Notes: generated by a model not told the origin, from the sequence alone. Shown: positions 17,952 to 27,295, counted from the stretch's first letter. The stretch is DNA of 64,000 nucleotides from Pseudomonadota bacterium (GCA_027491115.1 JAIXWV010000034.1:186001-250000), one strand, 5' to 3'. Numbers and translations: made by a program.

Positions 17952-18851
17952 ATGAGTTTTCAATGGATCGGCAAGTCACCGGACGGGTCTACCGTCACAC
18001 TCCATCGGTTCCGGGAGAGCCTGTACCAAAAAGCGGGTGATTATTCCCCGGAATGGGAAGCCGCTAACCCGGGGATTTCACGGGTGGGTGCCGTTCTCGA
18101 TGTCGAAACCACCGGACTGCATCATGATTCCTCGAAAGTGATCGAGATCGGCATCCGGACTTTCCGTTTCAACCGGATTACGGGTGAACTCCTCGAACCT
18201 CTTGAGCGCTACAGTGCCTTCGAAGATCCGGGTGAACCCTTGGATGAAGAAATCAAGAAGCTGACCGGTCTGACGGACGATATGCTGAAGGGTCAGTCGA
18301 TCGACTGGAGCACGGTTGACCGTCTTCTTGCAGGTTCGGTCATTGTCATCGCCCACAATGCCTCTTTCGATCGCCCTTTCGTAGACAAGAAAAGTACTGT
18401 TTCACGCGAAAAAATCTGGGGTTGCTCGATCAAACAACTCGACTGGCACTCCAAAGGCTTCACCTCACAAAAACTCGACGTTCTTTCGATTTTCCACGGG
18501 TTTTTCACCGATGCGCATCGGGCGTTGAACGATGCAGAAGCTCTCTTGCACCTACTGTCGTTCGCTGACCCAGCGACAAAAAAACCTTACTTAGCCGAGC
18601 TCCTCGAGGCTGCGCGTCGTCCGACCGTGCACGTGAGTGCCACTTATTCTCCCTTTGAATCGAAAGATCATCTGAGAAGACGGTCCTACCGCTGGGACCC
18701 CCAAGGCAAGGTTTGGTGGAAAGAGATCCAGAAGGAGGACCTGGATCAAGAAATCCGCTGGCTGGAGGAAACGGTCTATGGAGGAAACTTCAGAGGCAAA
18801 ACCCGTGAAATCACTCCGACGGACCACTTCAAGGCGGATTCGGGCACATGA
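17952..18851 (+). CDS. DEDDh exonuclease (DNA polymerase III epsilon-like)
   Basis: A 299-residue protein. Exonuclease motifs: Exo I VLDVETTGL (D and E), Exo II VIAHNASFDRPF, and Exo III HRALNDAEALL (H and D), all present, so it should be an active 3'-5' exonuclease of the RNase T/epsilon superfamily. The domain begins at about residue 40; the first 40 residues are an uncommon extension. The C-terminal 90 residues contain a Trp-rich RRRSYRWDPQGKVWWKEI segment, which is seen in some stand-alone exonucleases of this type. A GGAG ribosome site lies before ATG. It overlaps the next gene by ATGA. Confidence 0.9.
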   Translation: MSFQWIGKSPDGSTVTLHRFRESLYQKAGDYSPEWEAANPGISRVGAVLDVETTGLHHDSSKVIEIGIRTFRFNRITGELLEPLERYSAFEDPGEPLDEEIKKLTGLTDDMLKGQSIDWSTVDRLLAGSVIVIAHNASFDRPFVDKKSTVSREKIWGCSIKQLDWHSKGFTSQKLDVLSIFHGFFTDAHRALNDAEALLHLLSFADPATKKPYLAELLEAARRPTVHVSATYSPFESKDHLRRRSYRWDPQGKVWWKEIQKEDLDQEIRWLEETVYGGNFRGKTREITPTDHFKADSGT

Positions 18852-19162
18852 TCCCCCGCCAACCCCGTGTCTCGATGGATGTGAACATCGAATACTTGCT
18901 CAGCTTTCTGCAGGACGAGCTCTCTGATGTCCCTGACTTGAGGATTCATCCGGTGGCTCCGAGTGGCACGATGAAAAGCCCTGACTTGCCACAGGACTAC
19001 GATCCCGAAGAAAAGCAGGTGCATCGAGACCGCGGAGTCCGCGTTCGGATCGGAAGCCGGGACTACTTTTTCCCTGTAGATTGGGTGCTTCGAAACGAGT
19101 TCGACCGGATCAAAGCTCAAGCCACGGAAATCCGTGAGTTCTCAGAAATTTCCCGTTACTGA
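18848..19162 (+). CDS. Hypothetical protein, coupled to the exonuclease
   Basis: A 104-residue acidic soluble protein with no recognisable motif. Its ATG overlaps the exonuclease stop (ATGA), which supports real translation. The C-terminal half contains RVRIGSRDYFFPVDWVLRNE, a possible small beta hairpin followed by a helix. The opposite-strand frame here is judged a shadow. Its stop overlaps the convergent DEAD-box helicase end by 7 nt. Function unknown. Confidence 0.65.
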   Translation: MIPRQPRVSMDVNIEYLLSFLQDELSDVPDLRIHPVAPSGTMKSPDLPQDYDPEEKQVHRDRGVRVRIGSRDYFFPVDWVLRNEFDRIKAQATEIREFSEISRY

Positions 19163-20313
19163 CGCCCGGTGGGTGCCCGTTGGCCTTTGGGTACCGGCCT
19201 CGGAATCTTCCTGCCGATGGCAGCTTCGACTTTACGAAGGACCGGCTCGTCACGGGGAGTGACCAGACTGGTCGCCCGTCCGCGGCTCTCCGCCCGCCCG
19301 GTTCGTCCGATGCGGTGAATGTAATCCTCTGCATCCCTCGGAAAGTCGTAATTGACGACATGAGCGACAGCATCGACGTGGATTCCACGGCCGACCACAT
19401 CCGTGGCGATGAGAACCCGGTAGCGCCCGTCCTTGAAATCTTGCAGTGCCTGCTCGCGCACGGCCTGATCAAGATCGGAGTGCAGCTGAGTGACATCCTG
19501 GAAGCCGCGATTGCGGAGGTTCCGCCACAAACGATAGGCGTTGTCCTTTGATCTCGCAAAGATAAACATCGTTCCCGGCTCTTCGTCGAGAATGCGTTCC
19601 AGTCTGCGCATCTTGGCACTTTCGTCGCAGAAAATGAAATGCTGATCCACGGTCGTCGCGGCGCGGGAGGGTTGCCCCACCTTGATCCGGACCGGGTCAT
19701 ACGTGATGTTGTGGGCGAGCTTTTCGACTTGCGGCGGAAAAGTCGCCGAAAACAGCAAAGTTTGACGGGATTCGGGAGTTTCGCGAAGGATCCGGTTCAA
19801 CTGCTCGGAGAAACCCATGTCGAGCATGCGATCTGCTTCGTCGAGCACGAGGACCTCAAGATATTCGAGCCAAATGTTACCGCGCTCGAGGTGATCACAA
19901 ATCCTTCCGGGGGTGGCCACAATGATCTGGGGATAGGTCCGAAGCGCGATCTCATCGTTCTTGAGAGGGGTACCACCGATCAGGGAGATCGAATTGACCC
20001 CGAGGGGTTTTCCGAACTCTTCGAGAACCTTTTGTGTCTGAAGTGCGATTTCACGCGTCGGGGCGAGCACGAGTGCGTAAGTACCGCCCCTGCCAATCAC
20101 CCGTTCCAACACGGGAAAAGCAAAGGCCGCTGTTTTTCCGGTACCGGTCTGGGCCGACACCACCAGATCCTGACCATCGAGCGCATGCGGAATGGATTGT
20201 TCTTGGACCGGGGTCGGTTTGCTGAATCCAGCTTTTTGGATCAGCTCCACGAGCTCTTCCCGGAGTCCGATGGTCTTCCAGGGAGAGGGTTCATTCAAGG
20301 GTGTATCGATCAT
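19156..20313 (-). CDS. DEAD-box ATP-dependent RNA helicase (RhlE-like)
   Basis: A 385-residue helicase with the full motif set: Q motif (GFSKPTPVQEQSIP), I SAQTGTGKT, Ia PTREIALQ, Ib ATPGR, II DEAD, III SAT, IV FIFARSK, V ATDVVGRGIHV, VI HRIGRTGRA. The C-terminal tail is very short (PVPKGQRAPTGRQ), as in RhlE-type proteins. The role is ATP-dependent unwinding of short RNA duplexes in ribosome assembly or mRNA decay. The start at 20313 (MIDTP) is chosen with AAGG upstream; the frame stays open upstream but the extra residues are not family-like. Confidence 0.93.
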   Translation of the reverse strand: MIDTPLNEPSPWKTIGLREELVELIQKAGFSKPTPVQEQSIPHALDGQDLVVSAQTGTGKTAAFAFPVLERVIGRGGTYALVLAPTREIALQTQKVLEEFGKPLGVNSISLIGGTPLKNDEIALRTYPQIIVATPGRICDHLERGNIWLEYLEVLVLDEADRMLDMGFSEQLNRILRETPESRQTLLFSATFPPQVEKLAHNITYDPVRIKVGQPSRAATTVDQHFIFCDESAKMRRLERILDEEPGTMFIFARSKDNAYRLWRNLRNRGFQDVTQLHSDLDQAVREQALQDFKDGRYRVLIATDVVGRGIHVDAVAHVVNYDFPRDAEDYIHRIGRTGRAESRGRATSLVTPRDEPVLRKVEAAIGRKIPRPVPKGQRAPTGRQ

Positions 20314-20408
20314 CGGCCTTGATCTTACCCCAGATTGAACGGAATGGGAAACCCTCATTCCCCCGCTTTTTGATTGAGGGGAGTGACACCGGGGGATATG
20401 TTCGAGAA

Positions 20409-21551
20409 ATGCCACCATTCCTGATCGCGCTTTTCATCGGATTTTCGACCGTAGAGTCCGCGAATGCAGCGGATCCCGTGTTTGAAGACCACAGGGCCGA
20501 GTCCGTTCTGGAAACCTGTGCGCCCCTCGATTTCATGAGTAACTCCCTGGCAAGGAATCATCAGGAGCGAATCCTGAGCCGAAAGCCTGAATTGCAAAGA
20601 CCCAATTTCGGCGGGAAATACCTCCTCCTGAATCTGTCTCTCATGATGGAGGAACTCTGGCTCATCGCGGATTGTTCCACAGGGAAATTTCTGAAACCGA
20701 CACTCGACGGAAAGGCCCGATTTAGGTCCGATAGCTTGCTCTTGGAACTGAAAACCAAAGAAGGCCTTGAGTGGCAAGTTTGGAAGAACGGGGGCTGGTC
20801 GCGAATGGAGGCGACTCCGTCTGTTTCACCGGTCCAAGCCACCCAAACTCCCTCGACCACTGTTGGTGTTGTCGGGGCGACCTGCCTTGCTCCTGATTTC
20901 CGGTCGTATTTCAAGGCCGATGCGGTCCAGGACAATCTTCGCGAGTTGAACCCGGAGTCTGGTCGAGCCAATTATTCAAAAAACTTCCGAATCCTCAAAA
21001 ACGAGCTCCTCTTCGACACCCGTTGGTTCCTCGTGGACTGCCGAACCGGTCAGTTCGAAAAAGCAGTCCTCTCTGCATCTCGGGCCGAATTCAGTGTGGA
21101 CCGAGAAACGCTCATCTTGCGCGACGACGGAAAATTCGCTCGCTACCTAAAATGGACAAGGGGTCAGTGGGTGGAGACTCCCGATCCCGGAAGGCCGGAC
21201 CATTCAGCTCGGAACGACCTCGAGGGTGCGGACGCCAGGAAACTGTTCGCCATGCTTCCAAATCCGGCCCACCATGACAGACTCGAGTTCGAAGATCTGA
21301 TTTGTGAAAAAGGAGCCCTCTCCCCTTCTCCAGTCTGCCGGATCCGACTCGTCTCCAAAGGATCCTCTCCCGATCCCTATTCATTCAAACCGGAGGAGAA
21401 TGTCTGGATCGCAGCATTGGTACGGGATTTCGGCACGACCGTCATGTCGCCGCGCTCCGAGATCCAGATGCTCGGAATCCAATCGGGATTCTGTTTGAAA
21501 GAGAAATCACGGTGCGAATTCGAAGCACGGGTGGTTAGACTGAAGCCATGA
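20409..21551 (+). CDS. Secreted hypothetical protein with an internal duplication
   Basis: A 380-residue protein with a signal peptide (MPPFLIALFIGFSTVESANA). Two copies of an about 100-residue unit are visible: each starts with C-x-P-x-F/C-L-A-P-D-F, has NFGGKYLL/NYSKNFRIL, a WLIADCSTGKF/WFLVDCRTGQF motif with a Cys, then LLLELKTKEG/LILRDDGKF and a WKNGGW/WTRGQW turn. The Cys positions repeat, suggesting one disulphide per unit. The third part (residues 260-380) has four further Cys. The family is not recognised. The upstream in-frame GTG at 20301 is rejected. First gene of an overlapping operon: its stop overlaps the PLP enzyme as ATGA. Confidence 0.75.
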   Translation: MPPFLIALFIGFSTVESANAADPVFEDHRAESVLETCAPLDFMSNSLARNHQERILSRKPELQRPNFGGKYLLLNLSLMMEELWLIADCSTGKFLKPTLDGKARFRSDSLLLELKTKEGLEWQVWKNGGWSRMEATPSVSPVQATQTPSTTVGVVGATCLAPDFRSYFKADAVQDNLRELNPESGRANYSKNFRILKNELLFDTRWFLVDCRTGQFEKAVLSASRAEFSVDRETLILRDDGKFARYLKWTRGQWVETPDPGRPDHSARNDLEGADARKLFAMLPNPAHHDRLEFEDLICEKGALSPSPVCRIRLVSKGSSPDPYSFKPEENVWIAALVRDFGTTVMSPRSEIQMLGIQSGFCLKEKSRCEFEARVVRLKP

Positions 21552-22741
21552 AGAACAGGATTCAAGATCTCAGGGATGCGCAGGATTTCGGAGAAGAAGG
21601 GGGCGTTGTCCCTGTCATCGATGTGGCCGCCACATCGACCTTCATGAATCCGGCCGACATGGAACGCACTTTTGCAGGCGAACTCCAAGGATGCTACCTT
21701 TACAGCCGGCACTCGAATCCCACCGTGAACGCGTTCAGCCGGAAATTCGCGGCCCTTGAGGGAACAGAAGCCGCACTCGGGGTTGCGAGCGGGATGGCCG
21801 CAATCGCTGCCACGCTCGAACAACTGGTTCCGACCGGTGGGCACATCGTCACCTCCAGGACAGTCTATGGCGGCACATACGCCCTCTTCAAGAATATCCT
21901 CCCCCGTCGAGGGATCAATGTCAGCTTTGTGGATGGCAACGATCTGAAAGCGATTGAAGGTGCGATTCGTCCTGAGACCCGCGTACTTTTCACAGAGACC
22001 CTGTCCAATCCCCTGCTCCGGATTTCGGATTTGAAAGCTTATTCAGCTATTGCCAAACATCACGGACTCAAGCTCGTGGTCGACAACACCTTCGCGCCGC
22101 TTTTGGTCCATCCGGGGGATCATGGTGCGGATGTGATCATTCATTCCTGTACCAAGTACGTATCCGGATCGGCTGACATGATCGCCGGGGTGATTTGTTC
22201 GACCCGTGAATTCATTCAGAGCCTGATCGACGTCAACACCGGTGTCGTGATGCTGACCGGTCCGATCATGGATGCCCGGATCGCTCATGAGCTCTATGTC
22301 CGCCTCGACCACCTGCCCATTCGAGTGAAAGCCCACTCGGAAATGGCACTCCACCTCGCCCGAGGCATGGAAAGCAACGGGATTCCCGTCATTTATCCGG
22401 GTCTGACTTCACATCCCGAGTACGCACTGATGACCGCCATGTTGAATCCGGGATTCGGTCACGGTGGAATGCTCACCGTCGATTGCGGAACCGCTCTCAA
22501 GGCAATGGAACTTGCCAACGAGCTGCAAAAAGTGAAGTTTGGTCTTTATGCGGTATCTCTCGGATTCTCAAGGACCCTGATGAGCTGTCCCTCAGTCAGT
22601 ACATCGAGTGAGATTCCGGCGGATGAACAAAAAGAGATGGATCTCACCCCGGGCTTGCTCCGTCTCAGTATCGGATTCACCGGTGATCCCGACCTCATGC
22701 TTGGGAGATTCCTCGACTCCTGGAAGAAGGTTTTCGGTTGA
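21548..22741 (+). CDS. Cys/Met metabolism PLP enzyme (methionine gamma-lyase/cystathionine lyase type)
   Basis: A 397-residue protein of the trans-sulfuration PLP family. Markers: YSRHSNPTVNAF, VASGMAAIAATL, VDNTFAPLLVHPGDHGADV, and SCTKYVSGSADM, where the Lys forms the Schiff base with pyridoxal phosphate. The family catalyses gamma- or beta-elimination/replacement of sulphur amino acids; the gamma-lyase versus synthase role cannot be fixed by eye. It is cytosolic and tetrameric in relatives. It is embedded between a secreted protein and DUF983 with overlaps at both ends, so it is co-transcribed with exporter-linked genes. Confidence 0.9.
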   Translation: MKNRIQDLRDAQDFGEEGGVVPVIDVAATSTFMNPADMERTFAGELQGCYLYSRHSNPTVNAFSRKFAALEGTEAALGVASGMAAIAATLEQLVPTGGHIVTSRTVYGGTYALFKNILPRRGINVSFVDGNDLKAIEGAIRPETRVLFTETLSNPLLRISDLKAYSAIAKHHGLKLVVDNTFAPLLVHPGDHGADVIIHSCTKYVSGSADMIAGVICSTREFIQSLIDVNTGVVMLTGPIMDARIAHELYVRLDHLPIRVKAHSEMALHLARGMESNGIPVIYPGLTSHPEYALMTAMLNPGFGHGGMLTVDCGTALKAMELANELQKVKFGLYAVSLGFSRTLMSCPSVSTSSEIPADEQKEMDLTPGLLRLSIGFTGDPDLMLGRFLDSWKKVFG

Positions 22742-23094
22742 TGCCTGCACTTTGGTCGAACCTCTGTCCAGCCTGCCGGAAGGGTCTGATCTTCCGCAAC
22801 TTATTGCAAATGAACCCTGGCTGCCCGGCTTGCGGAGAAGTGTTCGAGAAAGAATCCGGTTACTTTGTGGGAGCCATGATCGCCTCTTATTTTTTGGGTG
22901 TGTTTCTCGCGCTTCCGGTGCTCCTCCTCTCGATCTTCCGGTTCGATCTCGAGGCGGCATGGGCGATCGGCCTGTGCATCGCTCAAACACTCTTGATGCA
23001 GCCTTTCCTGTTCCGGTACTCCAGAATCCTCTGGATCCAGCTGGAAGCTCGCTTGACGCATGCGGCCAAGGCCGGTTCAAACAGAAAAACATGA
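22741..23094 (+). CDS. DUF983 family zinc-ribbon membrane protein
   Basis: A 117-residue protein. Two Cys pairs, LCPACRKG and GCPACGEVF, form a probable zinc ribbon, followed by the DUF983 stretch FEKESGYFVGAMIASY and two membrane helices. The function of the family is unknown. The ATG at 22741 overlaps the upstream TGA (TGATG); the TTG three bases earlier is a less likely start. Confidence 0.85.
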   Translation: MPALWSNLCPACRKGLIFRNLLQMNPGCPACGEVFEKESGYFVGAMIASYFLGVFLALPVLLLSIFRFDLEAAWAIGLCIAQTLLMQPFLFRYSRILWIQLEARLTHAAKAGSNRKT

Positions 23095-23127
23095 TTTCAT
23101 CCCCCGGAAGTGGTAACCCATCCCTCC

Positions 23128-23772
23128 ATGGTGATGCTCCGAATCGCCCTCATACCGATCTGGCTTTTTGCCCTAACGGGTACGGGTCATGCGACCGAAC
23201 CCGGTCAGCTGACCGACCGACCCCCTTGTTTTGATTTCTCAAAAAAAAGCACGCGGATTCTGTCCCCCTCCCCCTACTCTTATCCGGAGATCGGCCGGGA
23301 ATCCCGAGAACTCGGAACCGATGCCAAGACCGGTCTCGACTGGGCCAGGGTGGCCGGGATGGTGAAGCTTCCGATCGAAAAGGTGAACACCAAGCTTCTC
23401 GATCAGATGACGACGAGGAATCCCAAGACCACCACCATCACGACCGAATCCCTCACCCCCAACGGAGCGCTCACCCGGACCCGTGTCGCCATTCGGGTCA
23501 AGCCGGTGTTCTTCATCACACTCGAGTGGGAGGAAGAATGGGCTCATACCCTGATCGAAGGAACCCCGGAAGCGCCGAAGGAGATCCTGATCTCCTATCA
23601 AAAGACCAAAGGCACCTCGCACATCCGGCACTTTTGTGGGAACATCCTGCTCAAAGCCCTGAGCCCCACCACCACAGGTGTGTTTCTCTATGAGCAAATC
23701 GATGCGGATCAACGGGATCCGGACGAAGTGGCCGATGGCCTGCTCGGAACCCTGAAAACCCTACGACCATGA
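23128..23772 (+). CDS. Exported START/SRPBCC-like protein
   Basis: A 214-residue protein with a signal peptide (VMLRIALIPIWLFALTGTGHA). The body has the alternation expected of an SRPBCC helix-grip fold: a helix near GLDWARVAGMVKLP, strands with TRVAIRVKPVFFITLEWEEEW and SHIRHFCGNILLKALS, and a long C-terminal helix (DPDEVADGLLGTLKTL). Such proteins bind hydrophobic ligands. The position directly upstream of, and overlapping (ATGA) with, an MMPL/RND exporter suggests a periplasmic ligand carrier. ATG at 23134 is an equally possible start. Fold assignment is inference. Confidence 0.6.
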   Translation: MVMLRIALIPIWLFALTGTGHATEPGQLTDRPPCFDFSKKSTRILSPSPYSYPEIGRESRELGTDAKTGLDWARVAGMVKLPIEKVNTKLLDQMTTRNPKTTTITTESLTPNGALTRTRVAIRVKPVFFITLEWEEEWAHTLIEGTPEAPKEILISYQKTKGTSHIRHFCGNILLKALSPTTTGVFLYEQIDADQRDPDEVADGLLGTLKTLRP

Positions 23773-26210
23773 ACCGTCTGATCCGTTTTCTTCTCAAAAA
23801 AGCCTGGTTGGTGGTCACTCTATGCAGCGTACTGGGAGTGATCGGAGGATATTTCTCCGTTCACCTCTTCTCGAATCTGAAGACCGACCTCGAAGAGTTG
23901 CTCCCCGCCAAGGCGCGGAGCGTCCTCGATCTGAACGAGGTCAGGACCCGCTTGCTGACCACCAACAACCTGGCGGTCTTGGTGCTCTCCAAAGACGTCC
24001 GGGCTTCCAAGAGATTCATGGACGACCTTGCAAGGGAGCTCTCCGCCCTTCCTGCCGAAACGGTCGCAGGGGTGGAGTATCGGATCGACAAGGAACTCGC
24101 TTTCTTCGAAGGCAGAAGGTCGCTCTTCATCGACCGTTCCGACCTCCTTTCCATCCGGAACTATATCCGGGAAAAGATCGACTATGAACTGAACCTCTAC
24201 AACCCGCTCACGATCGTCGAAAACCGGTACATCCGGGAACCGGAACTCGACTTTGCCGCCCTGAAGCGCAAGTACGAGTCCAAGACCTCCTCCTATTCCC
24301 GCTTCCCCGACGGGTACTACGCCTCCCCCGACCAGCAGAAACGTGTCTTGCTGGCGAATCTGCCTGCCAACGCCTCGGGAATCAGTGCCTCCAAAAAGCT
24401 GAGAGAGGCCACCGACGCCGTGATCGAAAAACTGGGACCAAAGAATTATGCGTCAGATGTCGAGATCCACTTCGGGGGAGGAGTTCAAGACCTGATCGAC
24501 GAGCACGAAGCCTTGATTGAAGACCTCCTGTTGTCGACCGTCCTGGTGTGCATTCTGGTCTCGGCGGCGATGCTGTTCTATTTCAAGAGTCTGATGGGCA
24601 CTCTCGCCCTATTGATCTCCCTTTTCCTCGGGACTTTCTGGACCTTCGGAGTCGGATTTTTCCAGGTCGGATACTTGAATGCGAACTCGGCTTTCATGGC
24701 GAGTATTGTGATCGGTAACGGGATCAACTTCGGGATCATCCTTCTCGCACGTTTCATGGAAGAGCGCCGGAAACGGAAAGACACGCCCCGGTGTCTGTAC
24801 ATCGCGGTTCAGAAGACCCTGTCCGCGACCGGAGTTGCGGCTCTGGCGGCCGGTCTGGCCTACGGTTCACTGATGCTGACCAGCTTCCGGGGCTTCAGAC
24901 AGTTCGGGGTCATCGGCTTCACGGGTATGGCCTTGTGCTGGTTGGCATCCTACACCTTCATGCCCTCCTTCATGATTCTTCTGTATCGTGCCGGTTTTTT
25001 CCGTAAGCCCGTGAAAAAGTCCGATCCGGTGATTTCAGGCTGGATCACCCGTGGAATCCGTCGGTTCCCGAAGCCCATCTTGGGCGTGACCGCTGCACTG
25101 ACTCTGGTCTCCCTCCTGAGCCTCATCCGGATCGGTCCTGACATGATCGAGACCGACATGAAGAAGCTCCGGAACAAGCACAGCGCGATCGACGGATCGA
25201 TCTACTGGAGCGCGGTAGTGGATGACATTTTCCAGCGGTACCTGCTTCCCGTGGTCATCCTCCCGAAAGAGAAGGGCGATGTGAAAAAAATCGCGGAGGA
25301 GGTCAGGAACACCAAGGCCGCCGAGGGAGACAAGAGTTTCATCGTGAATGTCAGCACGCTGGATGACTTCATCGCCGAGGATCAATCCGAGAAAATCCGC
25401 ATTTTGAGGGAAATCGACCAGCTCCTCCCCCGACAGTTACTCGAAAAGCTCTCCACCCAAGAAAAGAGAATGGCCCGAGAACTGCTCTCACCCCAATCCT
25501 TTCAGACATTCGGACTTTCTGATCTACCCCCTCTGGTTCGAAACAAATTCCTCGAGCGAGACGGAACCATCGGGAAGATCGTCATGATCGAACCGTCCCT
25601 CAGCCCCGAACTCGCCAAGAGCGAGAACCTGATTCATTTTGTGAAATCCGTCCGGGATGCTGCCGACAAAGTCGCACCTGGCACGGCAGTGGCAGGAACC
25701 CTACCGGTCACCTCCGATTTGTTCGAGTCGATCGTCAAGGACGGGCCGGCAGCCACACTTTTCGCATTCCTCGCGGTGTTCCTTTTGATCATCATCTTGT
25801 TTCGCGACATCCCCACCGTGGTCCAGTGCTCGTTTTCACTGCTGCTCGGGGTGCTCCTCATGTTCGGGTACATATTAATCTTCCGTGAGAAAATCAATTT
25901 CCTGAACTTCATCGCACTCCCGATCACCTTCGGAATCGGCGTCGACTACGGAGTGAACATCTTCCAGCGCTACCGGCTGGAAAAAAGCAAAGGCATCCTC
26001 CCGGTGTTGAAACACACGGGAGGAGCCGTCATGTTGGCCAGCTTCACAACCGTCACCGGTTACGGATCACTCCTGATCGCCAGTAACCAGGCTTTTGTGA
26101 GCTTCGGTAAGCTCGCAGTTCTAGGAGAGCTCACCTGCGTATTTGCAGCTGTGGTCGCCTTGCCTGCCTTGATCTCGGTCCTTCAGCCGGTCACTCCGAA
26201 ACCAGAGTGA
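23769..26210 (+). CDS. MMPL/RND-family transporter
   Basis: An 813-residue inner-membrane protein. The topology is a duplicated RND pattern: TM1 at about 12-32, a large periplasmic loop to about 250, a cluster of five helices (255-405), a helix at about 435, a second loop to about 640, and a final cluster of five helices (645-805). Sterol-sensing-like segments include GNGINFGIILLARFMEE and ITFGIGVDYGVNIFQRYRL, the latter typical of MMPL and hopanoid/lipid exporters. It probably exports a lipid or hydrophobic molecule using the proton gradient. Last gene of the operon; its 3' end overlaps the convergent cytochrome peroxidase by 20 nt. Confidence 0.88.
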   Translation: MNRLIRFLLKKAWLVVTLCSVLGVIGGYFSVHLFSNLKTDLEELLPAKARSVLDLNEVRTRLLTTNNLAVLVLSKDVRASKRFMDDLARELSALPAETVAGVEYRIDKELAFFEGRRSLFIDRSDLLSIRNYIREKIDYELNLYNPLTIVENRYIREPELDFAALKRKYESKTSSYSRFPDGYYASPDQQKRVLLANLPANASGISASKKLREATDAVIEKLGPKNYASDVEIHFGGGVQDLIDEHEALIEDLLLSTVLVCILVSAAMLFYFKSLMGTLALLISLFLGTFWTFGVGFFQVGYLNANSAFMASIVIGNGINFGIILLARFMEERRKRKDTPRCLYIAVQKTLSATGVAALAAGLAYGSLMLTSFRGFRQFGVIGFTGMALCWLASYTFMPSFMILLYRAGFFRKPVKKSDPVISGWITRGIRRFPKPILGVTAALTLVSLLSLIRIGPDMIETDMKKLRNKHSAIDGSIYWSAVVDDIFQRYLLPVVILPKEKGDVKKIAEEVRNTKAAEGDKSFIVNVSTLDDFIAEDQSEKIRILREIDQLLPRQLLEKLSTQEKRMARELLSPQSFQTFGLSDLPPLVRNKFLERDGTIGKIVMIEPSLSPELAKSENLIHFVKSVRDAADKVAPGTAVAGTLPVTSDLFESIVKDGPAATLFAFLAVFLLIIILFRDIPTVVQCSFSLLLGVLLMFGYILIFREKINFLNFIALPITFGIGVDYGVNIFQRYRLEKSKGILPVLKHTGGAVMLASFTTVTGYGSLLIASNQAFVSFGKLAVLGELTCVFAAVVALPALISVLQPVTPKPE

Positions 26211-27213
26211 CCCCGTCGCTGCCTGGCAATCGCGGCATCTTCTGTTCAGGAAACTTCCCGGAGAGTGAATTCAAGAAAGCAACGATGTCGGACACTTCGT
26301 CTTCCTTGAGCTCCTTGTTCAGCTGGGTCTTCGCCATCACCCGAACCGCCTCGGGAAGGTTCGGAACCTTGCCGTTGTGCATGTAGGGCGCGGTCAGAGC
26401 GATATTTCTCCAGGTGGGAACCCGGAAAAAGTGTTTGTCGGCCGGATTTTTGGTCACGCCCGAACGCCCCTCGTCCGCGGTGAGCTCGTACTTGGAATCA
26501 TAGGAGGATCCCGGGAAAGTCGGAAACTTCTGATAAAATCCGGTCCCTTCAGGCAGGAGCGGACCGGCAAAGTTCGGGCCCGAGTGGCAGGAAGTGCAAC
26601 CCACAGACTGCACGAGCCCCATGCCCCGGACAGCAGATGCTGAAAGTGCTTTCTTGTTCCCCTTCATGTACAGATCGAAAGGAGAATCGGGGGTGATCAG
26701 GGTCCGCTCGTAAGTGGCAATGGCCATCGCCACCTGGTCGATGTTGATCTCTTTGCTCCCGGGGAATGCCTTTTTGAAGCCTTCCACATATCCGGGAATC
26801 GACTTGATCCGTGCGATCACAGCATCATGGCTGTCCATGCCCATCTCGATGGGATTGGTCAGTGGACCTTTGGCTTGCTCCTCAAGACTCTTCGCGCGCC
26901 CGTCCCAGAACTGGACCGACAAGAAGGCCGAGTTCCAAACCGTGGGAGCCGAACGACCGCCATGTTGGCCTTTGATCCCGACCGAGTTCGGACGATTGTC
27001 GTCTCCACCCGCCATCACGTTGTGACAAGAGTTACACGACACCGTTCCATCCTTTGAAAGACGGGGATCAAAATAAAGCTGTTTACCCAGCTCCACCTTG
27101 GCAGGGGTCACTGGATTCAAAGACGGAACCGGTGGTTTCTTGGGAAGGGCCTCAAAGGCCGACGCAGCAACGGGAAACACGAATGCCAAAACAAAGGGAG
27201 TGAGATTCTTCAT
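26191..27213 (-). CDS. Dihaem cytochrome c peroxidase (MauG/CcpA family)
   Basis: A 340-residue periplasmic protein. Signal peptide MKNLTPFVLAFVFPVAASA. Two CxxCH haem-attachment motifs: CNSCHN near residue 55 and CTSCHSGPNF near 205, with the C-terminal segment NIALTAPYMHNG supplying a distal Met ligand. This matches bacterial dihaem peroxidases that reduce H2O2 with electrons from cytochrome c. ATG at 27213 is chosen because the signal peptide begins there; an alternative 7 residues upstream would spoil it. A GATAAT element sits 6 nt before the ATG. Confidence 0.92.
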   Translation of the reverse strand: MKNLTPFVLAFVFPVAASAFEALPKKPPVPSLNPVTPAKVELGKQLYFDPRLSKDGTVSCNSCHNVMAGGDDNRPNSVGIKGQHGGRSAPTVWNSAFLSVQFWDGRAKSLEEQAKGPLTNPIEMGMDSHDAVIARIKSIPGYVEGFKKAFPGSKEINIDQVAMAIATYERTLITPDSPFDLYMKGNKKALSASAVRGMGLVQSVGCTSCHSGPNFAGPLLPEGTGFYQKFPTFPGSSYDSKYELTADEGRSGVTKNPADKHFFRVPTWRNIALTAPYMHNGKVPNLPEAVRVMAKTQLNKELKEDEVSDIVAFLNSLSGKFPEQKMPRLPGSDGVTLVSE

Positions 27214-27219
27214 GCTCAC

Positions 27220-27225
27220 ATTATC
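27220..27225 (-). promoter_or_regulatory. Candidate -10 element of the cytochrome c peroxidase gene
   Basis: On the minus strand GATAAT lies 6 nt before the ATG at 27213; TTTCAT sits 17 nt further upstream. A GAGG just before GATAAT could alternatively be a Shine-Dalgarno, so leaderless initiation is possible but not clear here. Confidence 0.3.
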
Positions 27226-27295
27226 CCTCTGCACTGGCGCTAATGAAAGGAGAACTCATCGATCCCCTGATTGAAAATATCGATCGGTTGGATAC

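Noticed and set aside
18776-19120. Minus-strand reading frame of 114 codons opposite the hypothetical gene at 18848
   Set aside because: The plus-strand frame has ATGA coupling to the exonuclease; the minus-strand frame has no ribosome site or context.
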